Below are positions 16,458-23,946 of a stretch of 38,710 nt of DNA, in pieces; position 1 is the first letter of the stretch; every line of letters begins with the position of its first letter. The notes below the pieces were generated by a model. That model saw only the letters and a list, made by a program, of their open reading frames with translations, was not told the DNA's origin and did not search any database. The position numbers and the translations under genes were made by a program. The DNA is from JBBQWZ01 sp038210135 (lineage in GTDB: Bacteria > Acidobacteriota > Terriglobia > Bryobacterales > Bryobacteraceae), in assembly GCA_038210135.1 (NCBI GenBank), contig JBBQWZ010000054.1, positions 1 through 38,710 of the forward strand, written 5' to 3'.

Positions 16458-16907
16458 ATGCGCCATCTCAAATCAGGCAACAAACTCAAGCGCGACATGA
16501 GCGCGCGCCGCGCTCTTTTGCGCAACCTCGTCACCAGCGTCATCGACAACGAACGCATCGTCACGACGGTCCCCAAGGCGAAGGCCGCCAAGCCGCTCGT
16601 CGAGAAAATGATCACCCTCGCCAAGCGCGACACCTTGCACGCACGCCGTCAGGCGGCCGCGTTCCTGATGACGCCCGCCGCGGTGCAGAAGCTGTTCGCA
16701 AAGCTCGGCACCCGCTTCGGTCAGCGCAACGGTGGATACACCCGCATCGTTCGCCTCGGACCCCGCAAGGGTGACGGAGCCGAACAGTGCATGCTCGAGC
16801 TCGTCGGTTCCGAGCTGGTCAAGCGCGCCGCCGATCGTGCCAAGCGCCGCGAAGCCCGCCTCGAAGCCATGCGCAAGGGCGAAGAAGATCCCGGCCCAGT
16901 CGAATAA
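16458..16907 (+). CDS. rplQ: 50S ribosomal protein L17
   Basis: L17 (149 residues) is recognised by MRHLKSGNKLKRDMSARRALLRNLVTSVIDNERIVTTVPKAKA and by FGQRNGGYTRIVRLGPRKGDGAEQCMLELVG. It sits near the tunnel exit. It has a charged C-terminal tail of about 25 residues (RAKRREARLEAMRKGEEDPG). It is the last gene of the ribosomal locus; a terminator follows 33 bases later. Confidence 0.98.
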   Translation: MRHLKSGNKLKRDMSARRALLRNLVTSVIDNERIVTTVPKAKAAKPLVEKMITLAKRDTLHARRQAAAFLMTPAAVQKLFAKLGTRFGQRNGGYTRIVRLGPRKGDGAEQCMLELVGSELVKRAADRAKRREARLEAMRKGEEDPGPVE

Positions 16908-16939
16908 CGAAACGTCCGCAAGGTCGATGTCCAAAGAAG

Positions 16940-16990
16940 CGGCCGCAGCCGTCTCTCCCAAAAAGAGAACGCTGCGGCCGTTTTCTCTTC
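16940..16990 (+). terminator. Intrinsic terminator closing the ribosomal locus
   Basis: CGGCCGCAGC (16940-16949) pairs perfectly with GCTGCGGCCG (16971-16980). The stem continues inward with GTCTCT against AGAGAAC (one bulge), and it is followed directly by TTTTCTCTT. This is a textbook rho-independent terminator. Confidence 0.92.
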
Positions 16991-17013
16991 CGATTTCAGC
17001 CTGCCTTGAATAG

Positions 17014-17033
17014 CCCCGGCCGTGAGGCCGGGG
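17014..17033 (+). repeat. Perfect hairpin repeat with GTGA tetraloop (GTRA class)
   Basis: CCCCGGCC (17014-17021) and GGCCGGGG (17026-17033) form 8 perfect pairs around GTGA. It lies 24 bases after the rplQ terminator's T-rich run. It looks like a fully paired member of the hairpin class described at 17072, 18410, 21797, 27079, 28319, 29241 and 29316. It has no T-run. Confidence 0.75.
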
Positions 17034-17071
17034 ATTCCGATCCCTTCCACTCCCCCACATGCCGCAAAGAA

Positions 17072-17091
17072 CCGCGACCGTAAGGGAGCGT
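17072..17091 (+). repeat. GTRA-class hairpin repeat, B type
   Basis: The unit CCGCGACCGTAAGGGAGCGT folds as CCGC, GA, CC, GTAA loop, GG, GA, GCGT; the outermost pair is lost (C with T). It is flanked upstream by AAAGAA rather than the usual ACCGAA. It lies 30 bases before the amidohydrolase start. Confidence 0.75.
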
Positions 17092-17121
17092 CCACTCAGC
17101 TACCCTGGAATCTCACCTTTC

Positions 17122-18375
17122 ATGCGAACCTTCATCCTTCTCGCAGCCCTGGCCGCCCAGGCGTCCGCCGCCACCGTCATCCGCTGCGGCAAGCTCCTCG
17201 ACGTCAAATCCGGCGATCTCAAATCCAACATCTCGATCACCGTAGATAACGGCAAAATCACCGCCATCGGATCCGCCGCTCCCGCAGGCGCGCAAACCAT
17301 CGACCTCACCGCCGCCACCTGCATGCCCGGCCTCATCGACGTCCACGATCACTTAACCTCAGATCCCAAAAACAGCGGCTACTCGTCCCTCGGTATCTCC
17401 GTGCCCCGCTCCGCCCTCACCGGCGCAAAGAACGCCCGCCTCACCTTGCTCGCCGGTTTCACCACCGTCCGCAACGTCGGCGCCGACGGCTATGCCGATG
17501 TCGCCCTTCGCGACGCGATCAACGACGGCGATATCGACGGACCCCACATGCTCGTCTCCGGACCCGCTCTAGGCATCACCGGCGGACACTGCGACAACAA
17601 CCTGCTCGCTCCCGAATTTAGGTTTAAAGCCGAAGCCGTCGCCGACGGCCCCTGGGCCGCCCGCGCGAAGGTTCGCGAAGTCATCAAGTACGGCGCCGAC
17701 CTCATCAAGATCTGCGCCTCCGGCGGCGTCCTCTCGAAAGGCGATTCACCCGGCGCGCCTCAGTACACGCTCGAAGAGATCAAAGCCATCGTCGAAGAGG
17801 CGCACAAGTTAGGCCGTAAAGTCGCGGCGCACGCCCACGGAACGCAGTCGATTAAGGACGCCATCAACGCCGGCATCGATTCCGTCGAGCACGTCAGCCT
17901 GATCGACGACGAAGGTATCCGCCTCGCGAAACGGCAGGGCACGTTCCTGGTGTTCGACATCTACAACGACGACTTCATCCTGCAAGAGGGCGCGAAAAAC
18001 GGCATGCTGCCCGAGTCCATCGAAAAGGAAAGGAAGATCGGCAAAGTCCAGCGCGAGAACTTCCGCAAGGCGTACCTCGGCGGAACCCGCATGGCCTTCG
18101 GCACCGATGGCGGAGTCTACCCGCACGGTGACAATTGGCGTCAGTTCCCCTACATGGTCGAGTTCGGAATGAAGCCCATCGAAGCCATCCGCACCGCGAC
18201 CCTAAACGCAGCCGAGCTCATGGGCCTGTCCGATTCCGCCGGCGTCATCGAACTTCAGCACAATGCCGACATCATCGCCGTCGAAGGCAATCCGCTAACC
18301 GACATCCGAGCCATGCAAAACGTAAAGTTCGTGATGAAGGAAGGAAAAGTCTACCGCAACGACTTCGTCAAGTAG
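17122..18375 (+). CDS. Secreted metal-dependent amidohydrolase (imidazolonepropionase/prolidase-like)
   Basis: The 417-residue product begins with a signal peptide (MRTFILLAALAAQASA), so it is likely periplasmic. The amidohydrolase barrel follows: GKLLDVKSG and DNGKITAIG form the beta-sandwich, MPGLIDVHDHL gives metal ligands H75 and H77, LIKICASGG holds the lysine usually carboxylated, AHAHGTQSIKDAINAGIDSVEH supplies further His ligands, and FGTDGGVYPHGDN the catalytic Asp. This subgroup (COG1228) includes dipeptidases and Xaa-Pro hydrolases; the substrate cannot be read from sequence. An upstream in-frame ATG (17059) would add 21 residues, mostly from a repeat, and was rejected. Confidence 0.9.
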   Translation: MRTFILLAALAAQASAATVIRCGKLLDVKSGDLKSNISITVDNGKITAIGSAAPAGAQTIDLTAATCMPGLIDVHDHLTSDPKNSGYSSLGISVPRSALTGAKNARLTLLAGFTTVRNVGADGYADVALRDAINDGDIDGPHMLVSGPALGITGGHCDNNLLAPEFRFKAEAVADGPWAARAKVREVIKYGADLIKICASGGVLSKGDSPGAPQYTLEEIKAIVEEAHKLGRKVAAHAHGTQSIKDAINAGIDSVEHVSLIDDEGIRLAKRQGTFLVFDIYNDDFILQEGAKNGMLPESIEKERKIGKVQRENFRKAYLGGTRMAFGTDGGVYPHGDNWRQFPYMVEFGMKPIEAIRTATLNAAELMGLSDSAGVIELQHNADIIAVEGNPLTDIRAMQNVKFVMKEGKVYRNDFVK

Positions 18376-18385
18376 CACATAGGTC

Positions 18386-18399
18386 GGACCTGGAGGTCC
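18386..18399 (+). repeat. Short perfect hairpin after the amidohydrolase gene
   Basis: GGACC (18386-18390), TGGA loop, GGTCC (18395-18399). It starts 10 bases after the stop codon and has no T-run. It may be part of the repeat cluster that continues at 18410. Confidence 0.55.
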
Positions 18400-18409
18400 T
18401 AACTACGAA

Positions 18410-18429
18410 CCCCGACTGTAAGGGCGGGG
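18410..18429 (+). repeat. GTRA-class hairpin repeat, D type
   Basis: CCCC (18410-18413), GA, CT, GTAA (18418-18421), GG, GC, GGGG (18426-18429). It has the same layout as the B-type units, but the outer stem is four C-G pairs and the inner step is GA opposite GC. It lies in the 106-base gap between the convergent amidohydrolase and 81-aa genes. Confidence 0.7.
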
Positions 18430-18481
18430 ATTGCAATAATGACCAATCACAGACTCGACCCGCGCGTCCATGCACGCCGGA

Positions 18482-18727
18482 TCAATCCACCGAATCTCCA
18501 AATGGCTTCATGCCCTTTTCTAAGACTGTCTTCGGGAACTTACCAGTGCCGCAGAGGATGAAGGAACCGAAGTCTTTGTACCAATCTCCCTCCGGAGCTT
18601 CAGGCCCGGTACGCACCCAGGCCTGAAGCCGCTGGAGGTCGTTTATCGTGATCCGGCGTTCGTCAACACGCGCCAGAATGTGCTGCCAAAGCGGGCGAGG
18701 AAGATCAGCGAACTGAATCTTCGGCAA
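18482..18727 (-). CDS. Unknown 81-residue protein paired with an RHH protein
   Basis: The frame starts with TTG at 18727, inside the last codons of the ribbon-helix-helix gene (23-base overlap), so the two are probably translated together. The protein is soluble and mixed alpha/beta by eye: PRPLWQHILARVDERRITINDLQRLQAWV, then APEGDWYKDFGSFILCGTGKFPKTVLEKGMKPFGD. I recognise no catalytic motif. Its position behind an RHH-type DNA-binding protein suggests a toxin-antitoxin-like pair. That is inference from context only; the start codon is uncertain. Confidence 0.7.
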   Translation of the reverse strand: MPKIQFADLPRPLWQHILARVDERRITINDLQRLQAWVRTGPEAPEGDWYKDFGSFILCGTGKFPKTVLEKGMKPFGDSVD

Positions 18728-19004
18728 TGGAATCCGTCCCGAAGATGGAGCGTATCAGATCGAGGCCGGCCTCATTCTTCCCGGTCGGGTCGGTCTCCTC
18801 AATGAAGCGGCGGTACGAGGCTTTGAGTTGCGCCTTCGCCTCGGCCTCGGCGCGCACGCCGCGCTCGGCAAGCACCACGAGAGCCCGGCTCATCGTAACG
18901 TGGCGCTCTTTTGCTACCCGCTTAACTTCTGAGGCCAGCGCAGCAGGCATCGTAACGCTCTGTCGAACGGAGCGCGCTACAGTCGCTTTTCGCCTCGAAA
19001 TCAT
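18705..19004 (-). CDS. Ribbon-helix-helix (CopG/Arc-type) DNA-binding protein, possible antitoxin
   Basis: From the ATG at 19004 the product has 99 residues. RQSVTMPAALASEVKRVAKERHVTMSRALVVLAERGV fits a beta strand plus two helices of the RHH fold; the rest is a helical, charged C-terminal region (AEAKAQLKASYRRFIEETDP) that could bind a partner. An extended -10 (TGTTATTCT on the minus strand, 19019-19011) places transcription start at about the ATG, so the mRNA may be leaderless. A perfect palindrome (19022-19040) lies over the -35 zone, the expected site for autorepression. Confidence 0.75.
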   Translation of the reverse strand: MISRRKATVARSVRQSVTMPAALASEVKRVAKERHVTMSRALVVLAERGVRAEAEAKAQLKASYRRFIEETDPTGKNEAGLDLIRSIFGTDSIAEDSVR

Positions 19005-19227
19005 GCTCAAAGAATAACAAAGTGCACCACGGTGGTGCACCGAGGACCTCTGTCAAGTTCGCGATGTGTCGCGCACCATCCGCGAGAACGATCCCCCATG
19101 CCGCGGAGTCTTTCCAATTCGTGGGTCGCAAAGAGCAAACGAGTTGTCCATTGGCGACCCATGCGCGCATCGCCTCTCTCGATGCCTCGTCGCTCTCGAC
19201 TTCGGAGCGAACCGGGAGATTGTCCAT
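18922..19227 (-). CDS. DUF5076-like protein with replaced C-terminus
   Basis: The frame starts at 19227, preceded by TAGGGGAACG, which also contains the stop of the TPR gene; the two are therefore coupled. Residues 18-58 (SREAMRAWVANGQLVCSL, WKDSAAWGIVLADGARHIANL) resemble DUF5076, a small family of unknown role. After about residue 60 the family similarity stops at the palindrome, and the frame runs on for about 40 residues out of phase through the start of the RHH gene. The tail is probably not native. Family assignment is from memory of the motif, not from a search. Confidence 0.55.
   Translation of the reverse strand: MDNLPVRSEVESDEASREAMRAWVANGQLVCSLRPTNWKDSAAWGIVLADGARHIANLTEVLGAPPWCTLLFFEHDFEAKSDCSALRSTERYDACCAGLRS
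19022..19040 (-). promoter_or_regulatory. Perfect palindrome, likely operator of the RHH gene
   Basis: GTGCACCAC (19022-19030) and GTGGTGCAC (19032-19040) are exact reverse complements around a single base. It sits just upstream of the extended -10 at 19019-19011. RHH proteins bind short palindromes as dimers of dimers, so this is a good operator candidate. Binding is inferred. Confidence 0.7.
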
Positions 19228-19234
19228 CGTTCCC

Positions 19235-19597
19235 CTACTGCGGAACCGGACGTCCCATCTGCTTGTAGATTCCCTCGATCGTCGCGATATTCTGCTTCGC
19301 CGCCTTGTTGTCCTTGTCGTACTCGAGCACTTTGCGATACTCCTTCAACGCACCCGGATACTTCTTGAACGGCGGCATGCCCGCGTTATTCATATAAAAA
19401 TCGCCATACGCCAGATGACCGTCGGCCAACGCCTTCGTCACTTCCCCGTCCTTCGGCTTCGCGGTATGCGCCTTATCGAGCGCCACAATCGCATCCTCGT
19501 ACTTGCCGTCTTTGATCTTCTTCTTCGCATCCTCGACAATAGGATTTGCGGCTAGCAACAACCCGGTTGCCATCAGCCCAATAAGAAATCGTTTCAT
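19235..19597 (-). CDS. Exported small TPR-like protein
   Basis: The 120-residue product has a signal peptide (MKRFLIGLMATGLLLAANP) and then helical pairs like tetratricopeptide repeats: VEDAKKKIKDGKYEDAIVALDKAHTAKPKDGE, and YPGALKEYRKVLEYDKDNKAAKQNIATIEGIYKQMG. TPR units bind peptides or partners; no target can be named. It heads the minus-strand cluster and is divergent from cmk, with only 32 bases between the two starts. Confidence 0.85.
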   Translation of the reverse strand: MKRFLIGLMATGLLLAANPIVEDAKKKIKDGKYEDAIVALDKAHTAKPKDGEVTKALADGHLAYGDFYMNNAGMPPFKKYPGALKEYRKVLEYDKDNKAAKQNIATIEGIYKQMGRPVPQ

Positions 19598-19629
19598 GCT
19601 TTCGATTCTAACAGCGAGCCTTCTCCCGC

Positions 19630-20307
19630 ATGGCTAAACGTGTCATCCTCGCCATCGACGGACCCGCCGGAGCCGGCAAAAGCACCATCGCGCGCGCCGT
19701 CGCCGGACGCCTCAACTTCGTCTACATCGACACCGGAGCCATGTATCGCGCCGTCGCCCTGTGGGCCTCGCGACTCGGCGTCGCCCTCGACGACATGCAT
19801 CGTCTCGAACGCCTCGCTCTCGAAGCCAACATCGAATTCGCCGCCGGAGCCACGGCAGTTCTCCTCAACGGCGAGGACGTCACCGAAGCCATTCGCACGC
19901 CGGAAATCTCCGACGCCGCATCCAAAGTTTCCGCCGTGCCCGCCGTCCGCCGCGCCCTCGTCAACGCGCAACGCCGCATGGCCGCTGAATCGTCCGTCGT
20001 CATGGAAGGCCGCGACATCGGCACCGTCGTCTTCCCCGACGCCACCGTCAAAGTCTTTCTCGACGCCGCCCACGAAGTCCGCGCCGCTCGCCGGATCGGC
20101 GACCTGACCACCCGCGGCGAAAATATCGAAGGCGTCGCCAATCAAATCGCCGAACGCGACCAGCGCGACCGCACCCGCGCCGAAGCGCCTCTGGTGCAGG
20201 CGCCCGACGCCGTGTATCTCGATTCGAGCGCCCTCGCGCCCGATGCCGTCGTCGAAGCCATTCTGAAACTGGTGCGCGAACGCACGTCCAACGGAGGACT
20301 CCATTGA
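19630..20307 (+). CDS. cmk: Cytidylate kinase
   Basis: The enzyme phosphorylates CMP and dCMP. The 225-residue protein has the P-loop GPAGAGKST (11-19), YIDTGAMYRAVALWA, the acceptor-binding ISDAASKVSAVPAVRRALVNAQR, MEGRDIGTVVFPDATVKVFLDA and RDQRDRTRAEAPL, all Cmk signatures. No Shine-Dalgarno sequence is visible before the ATG. Its stop overlaps the TTG start of the aspartokinase gene by 4 bases. Confidence 0.96.
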   Translation: MAKRVILAIDGPAGAGKSTIARAVAGRLNFVYIDTGAMYRAVALWASRLGVALDDMHRLERLALEANIEFAAGATAVLLNGEDVTEAIRTPEISDAASKVSAVPAVRRALVNAQRRMAAESSVVMEGRDIGTVVFPDATVKVFLDAAHEVRAARRIGDLTTRGENIEGVANQIAERDQRDRTRAEAPLVQAPDAVYLDSSALAPDAVVEAILKLVRERTSNGGLH

Positions 20308-21734
20308 CCCCTGGCTCCCCGGCCGCCAACGGCCTGCTGGTTATGAAATTCGGCGGCACCAGCATGGGCTCGGCCGAACGCATTCGCGTCGCCGCGCAAA
20401 TCTCCGCCACCCAGCGCGCCCAGCGTCCCACCATCACCGTCGTCTCCGCGATGTCGAAGGTCACCGACCTCCTCGTGGACTCCTTGCGCAAAGCCGAAGC
20501 CGGCGATCAGGCCGACCTCGACGTCAATATGAAGCGTCTGTGGGAACGCCATCTCGAAGCCGTTCGCGATCTGATTCCCCACGCGAAACAGGACGCCGTC
20601 CTCGCCGGAATCCACGAACTGCTTTCCGATTTCTCCCGCATCGCCAAAGGTATCCTCATGCTCGGCGAGCGCCCTCCGCGCTCCGTCGATGAAGCCATCG
20701 CCATCGGTGAACGCCTCTCCGCGCTCCTGCTCGCGGCTTTTCTCGAAAGCGAAGGCGTCCCCGCGCAAGCTGTCTCCGGCGTGGAACTCATCGTCACCGA
20801 CGCCGTCTTCGGCAACGCCTCGCCCATCATGGACCTGACCCGCCAGAAAACCGTCAACCGCCTCGCCGCCCTGCTCGCCGACGGCATCTTGCCCATCGTC
20901 ACCGGTTTCAACGGAGCCACCATTGATGGCCGACCCACCACTCTCGGCCGCGGCGGCTCCGATTTCTCCGCCTCCATCGTCGCCGCTTCGCTCGACGCCG
21001 CCGAGCTCTGGATCTGGACCGACGTCGATGGCATCATGTCCGCCGATCCGCGTCTCGTCTCGAACGCCCGCGTGCTCGATCAGGTCACCTACGCCGAAGC
21101 CGCCGAGCTCGCCTATAACGGCGCGAAAGTGCTCCACCCGCGCACCCTAGCCCCGCTCGCCGAACGCAAAATTCCTGTCTGGAGCAAGAACAGCTTCGAC
21201 GTCGAAAAGCCCGGCACCCATATCGTTCCCGAAATCTCAACCCGCAGCGGACCCTGTGCCGTCACCTCGATGACCAACGTCGCGCTCATCAATATCGAAC
21301 CCGCTAGCGCCATCCTCACGGGAACCCGCGCGCAAGCCCGCGCCCTCGACGCACTCGCCCGCGCGAATGTGGAAGTGCTCGCCATGACCAGTTCAAGCTA
21401 TCGCCAAAGCTTCTGCCTCCTGGTTCGCGAAGACGAGCTCAGCACCGCCACCACCTATCTCGAAGAGGGTCTCTCCCTCGAACTCGCCCACGGCTACGTC
21501 AAGCCGCTTGAAGTGGACAACGACGTTAGCCTGCTCGCCATCGTCGGCGAAGGTATGCGCGGCACTCCCGGACTCGCCGGCCGCATCTTCACCGCGATTT
21601 CGAAAAAAGACATCAACATCATCGCCATCGCACAAGGATCGAGCGAACTCACCATCGCCGTCGTCGTCCGCCGCGCCGGACTCGAGAACGCCGTCCGCGC
21701 CATTCACGAAGAATGCGGCCTAGGCACCCAATAA
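20304..21734 (+). CDS. Aspartate kinase with C-terminal ACT domains
   Basis: The enzyme makes aspartyl phosphate for lysine, threonine and methionine synthesis. The kinase domain has VMKFGGTSMGSAERI near the N-terminus, GFNGATIDGRPTTLGRGGSDFSASIVAASLDA, WTDVDGIMSADPRLV and ELAYNGAKVLHPRTLAPL. The C-terminal part has two ACT units, the second with LLAIVGEGMRGTPGLAGRIFTAISKKDINIIAIAQGSSE, similar to the kinase half of ThrA. It starts with TTG at 20304 (GGAGGA 5 bases upstream), overlapping the cmk stop; the ATG at 20343 lacks such a site. 476 residues fits a monofunctional enzyme. Confidence 0.93.
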   Translation: MTPGSPAANGLLVMKFGGTSMGSAERIRVAAQISATQRAQRPTITVVSAMSKVTDLLVDSLRKAEAGDQADLDVNMKRLWERHLEAVRDLIPHAKQDAVLAGIHELLSDFSRIAKGILMLGERPPRSVDEAIAIGERLSALLLAAFLESEGVPAQAVSGVELIVTDAVFGNASPIMDLTRQKTVNRLAALLADGILPIVTGFNGATIDGRPTTLGRGGSDFSASIVAASLDAAELWIWTDVDGIMSADPRLVSNARVLDQVTYAEAAELAYNGAKVLHPRTLAPLAERKIPVWSKNSFDVEKPGTHIVPEISTRSGPCAVTSMTNVALINIEPASAILTGTRAQARALDALARANVEVLAMTSSSYRQSFCLLVREDELSTATTYLEEGLSLELAHGYVKPLEVDNDVSLLAIVGEGMRGTPGLAGRIFTAISKKDINIIAIAQGSSELTIAVVVRRAGLENAVRAIHEECGLGTQ

Positions 21735-21796
21735 GATGCGGCGGCAATCTTCCGAGGCGCGAGCGATAGGTCGCGCTCACCCAACTCAGCACCGAA

Positions 21797-21816
21797 CCGC
21801 GACCGTGAGGGAGCGG
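21797..21816 (+). repeat. GTRA-class hairpin repeat, B type
   Basis: CCGC, GA, CC, GTGA loop, GG, GA, GCGG. The loop is GTGA instead of the GTAA of the other B units, a change that keeps the GNRA rule. It is preceded by CAGCACCGAA and flanked by CGCGCTCACC modules at 21772-21781 and 21842-21851. The surrounding gap (21735-22017, 283 bases) also contains the inverted GCGCGA/TCGCGC pair around 21757-21776 and the -10 at 21964. Confidence 0.85.
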
Positions 21817-21963
21817 ACTTCTGACCCAGACTCGTAAGCTCGCGCTCACCATATCCATCGCCAACCCATCGAAAACACAGCTGCCGCGTCCAACCCATAG
21901 ATAGATTTCATCCCGCCACCCCGACACGTACCCGTTTGGGAGGCGGTTTTCCGCTCACTTCGG

Positions 21964-21969
21964 TATAAT
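21964..21969 (+). promoter_or_regulatory. Consensus -10 (TATAAT) before the ppiD-like gene
   Basis: A perfect TATAAT lies 49 bases upstream of the ATG at 22018. No good -35 is seen at 16-18 bases. An AGAGGAG ribosome binding sequence follows at 21998-22004, with a long spacing of 13 bases to the ATG. Confidence 0.55.
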
Positions 21970-22017
21970 TATTGGAAGGCGTTTTCGCGTCCCCTCCAGA
22001 GGAGTTCAACCAAGTTT

Positions 22018-23946
22018 ATGTTCGATCTGTTTCGTAGCCGGGATAAGGCTGTGCGTTATCTCCTGGGCGGCCTGCTCGGTATGGTCGCGTTGTCGATGGT
22101 GATCACGCTGATCCCCGGTTTTGGCTCCAATACGGGCAAGAGCGGCGACCTCATTGTTGCCGAAGTCGGTGACGCCAAAATCACTGTTCCCCAGGTCCAG
22201 GCCATCGCGCAACAGCTCATGAAGGGCAAACAGATCCCCGCGGAAATGCTCGCCGCCTACATGCCTCAGTTGATCGATCGCATGATCCTCGAGCGCGCCG
22301 TCGTTTATGAATCGAAGCGCCAGGGTTTCATCGTTACCGACGAAGAGGTCGCCACCTTAATCCAGCTCAACAACGCGCAATTCTTCCAGAATGGAGTCTT
22401 TCAGACCGAACTGGTGAAGCAGTATCTCGCGCAGGATGGCAAGACTCTCGACGATTTCATCGAAGGCATGCGGGAACAGCTCTATCTCAAGAAGCTGCAG
22501 AGTGTAGGTCTAGAATGGGGCGTCGTCACCGACAAAGAAGTCCGCGAGGAAATCGCGCGCCGCACCGAAAAAGCGTCGATCCAGTACATCTCCTTCACGC
22601 CGGATAAATTCAAGAAGGACGTCAAGGTCACCGACGCCGACATCGAACTCTACTTCAAAGCGAATCGAACCGACTATCGTGTTCCTGAAAGACGCGCCTA
22701 CAATCTGATCGTTGTGGACGAGGCGAAAGTCGCCGAAACGCTTACCGTCCCTGAAGCCCAACTTCGCGCCGCCTACAGTGCCCAGATGGATCGCTTCCGC
22801 ACCGGCGAGCGCGTCCACGTCCGCCACATTCTGGTGATGACGCAGGGCAAGCCGGATTCCGAGAAGGCCGCCTTAAAAGCCAAAGCCGAAGGCATCCTGA
22901 AGCAACTCAAAGCGGGTGCCGATTTCGACAAGCTCGCCAAGGAGAACACCGACGACACCTCTTCGAAAGATAAGGGCGGAGACGTCGGCTGGGTGACTCG
23001 CGGCCAGATGGTGAAGCCGTTTGAAGATGCTTCCTTCGCTGGAAAAGTCAAGGAATACAGCCCCATTGTCATCACCGAGTACGGCTATCACATCGTCGAA
23101 GTGCTCGAAAAACAGGCTCCTCGCGTGGCTCCCTTTGAAGAGGTGAAACCGCAGCTTGCCACCGAGATACAGAAGAGCGCCTTGTTCGAGAAGATGCAGA
23201 GCCTCGCTGACCAGGCGCGCAGCGAACTCGCCGCGAACTCCTCGCAGGCTGAGCAGATTTCGAAGAAACTGAACCTGCAATTCGTGTCCATGGCCAAGGC
23301 CATGGCCGGAGATCCCATCCCGGTCATCGGTGCCAGCCCGGAAGTGGACGCCGCCGTCGGCGCGTTGAAGAAGGGTGAGGTCAGCCAGATTCTCCAGCTG
23401 CCCGCCAATCGTCTCGTCATCGCCACCGTCACCGACGTGTTCGCCGGCCGCTTGCAGGACATGGACGAGATCAAGGACAAACTTCGCGAGCGCGTCATCA
23501 CCGAGAAATCGGCCTTGATCGCCACCGATAAATCCAACGAAGCCGGCAAGCTCCTCAAAGCCAATCCCGCCGAGTTCGAAAAAATGGCCAAGGCCAATGG
23601 ACTCGAAGTGAAGTCGCCCGCCGAGTTCGGTCATCAGGACGCCGTCGAGGGCATCGGCTCCGCCGTGTATCTCGAACAGGCTTTCAAGCTGCCCATCGGC
23701 GGCGTGTTCGGACCGCAGACCATCCAGAACAAAGCGATCATCTTTAAGGTCATCGGCAAGAAGGATCCGGACTATGGCAACATCGCGCAGGAGCGCGAAG
23801 CCATCATCCTGGCCATCAAGACCAAGCGCGCCGAAGAGCGTAAGGACCTGCTCTACGACAGCATTCTTGCGAAGCTCATCAAAGAAGGCAAAGTCAAAAA
23901 GCACATGGACGTGATCCGCCGCTTGAGCACCAGCAGGACCAGTTAG
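22018..23946 (+). CDS. Membrane-anchored peptidyl-prolyl isomerase/foldase, PpiD/SurA type
   Basis: The 642-residue product has one N-terminal membrane helix (LLGGLLGMVALSMVITLIPGF, about residues 18-38) and then a large periplasmic part. The chaperone region has VAEVGDAKITVPQVQAIAQQL and QLIDRMILERAVVYESKRQGFIVTDEEV, as in SurA_N domains. A parvulin domain follows at about 260-365 (VHVRHILVMT, KLAKENTDDTSSKDKGGDVGWVTRGQMVKPFEDASF, YGYHIVEVLEK). The layout is that of PpiD, which helps fold exported proteins at the Sec translocon. Its stop overlaps the GTG of the DedA gene by one base. Confidence 0.92.
   Translation: MFDLFRSRDKAVRYLLGGLLGMVALSMVITLIPGFGSNTGKSGDLIVAEVGDAKITVPQVQAIAQQLMKGKQIPAEMLAAYMPQLIDRMILERAVVYESKRQGFIVTDEEVATLIQLNNAQFFQNGVFQTELVKQYLAQDGKTLDDFIEGMREQLYLKKLQSVGLEWGVVTDKEVREEIARRTEKASIQYISFTPDKFKKDVKVTDADIELYFKANRTDYRVPERRAYNLIVVDEAKVAETLTVPEAQLRAAYSAQMDRFRTGERVHVRHILVMTQGKPDSEKAALKAKAEGILKQLKAGADFDKLAKENTDDTSSKDKGGDVGWVTRGQMVKPFEDASFAGKVKEYSPIVITEYGYHIVEVLEKQAPRVAPFEEVKPQLATEIQKSALFEKMQSLADQARSELAANSSQAEQISKKLNLQFVSMAKAMAGDPIPVIGASPEVDAAVGALKKGEVSQILQLPANRLVIATVTDVFAGRLQDMDEIKDKLRERVITEKSALIATDKSNEAGKLLKANPAEFEKMAKANGLEVKSPAEFGHQDAVEGIGSAVYLEQAFKLPIGGVFGPQTIQNKAIIFKVIGKKDPDYGNIAQEREAIILAIKTKRAEERKDLLYDSILAKLIKEGKVKKHMDVIRRLSTSRTS

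Noticed and set aside
18386..18429. Terminator for the amidohydrolase gene
   Set aside because: The hairpins here lack a following T-run and match the dispersed repeat class.
20142..21137. 331-codon minus-strand Gly/Asp-rich frame
   Set aside because: It is the antisense shadow of cmk and aspartokinase.
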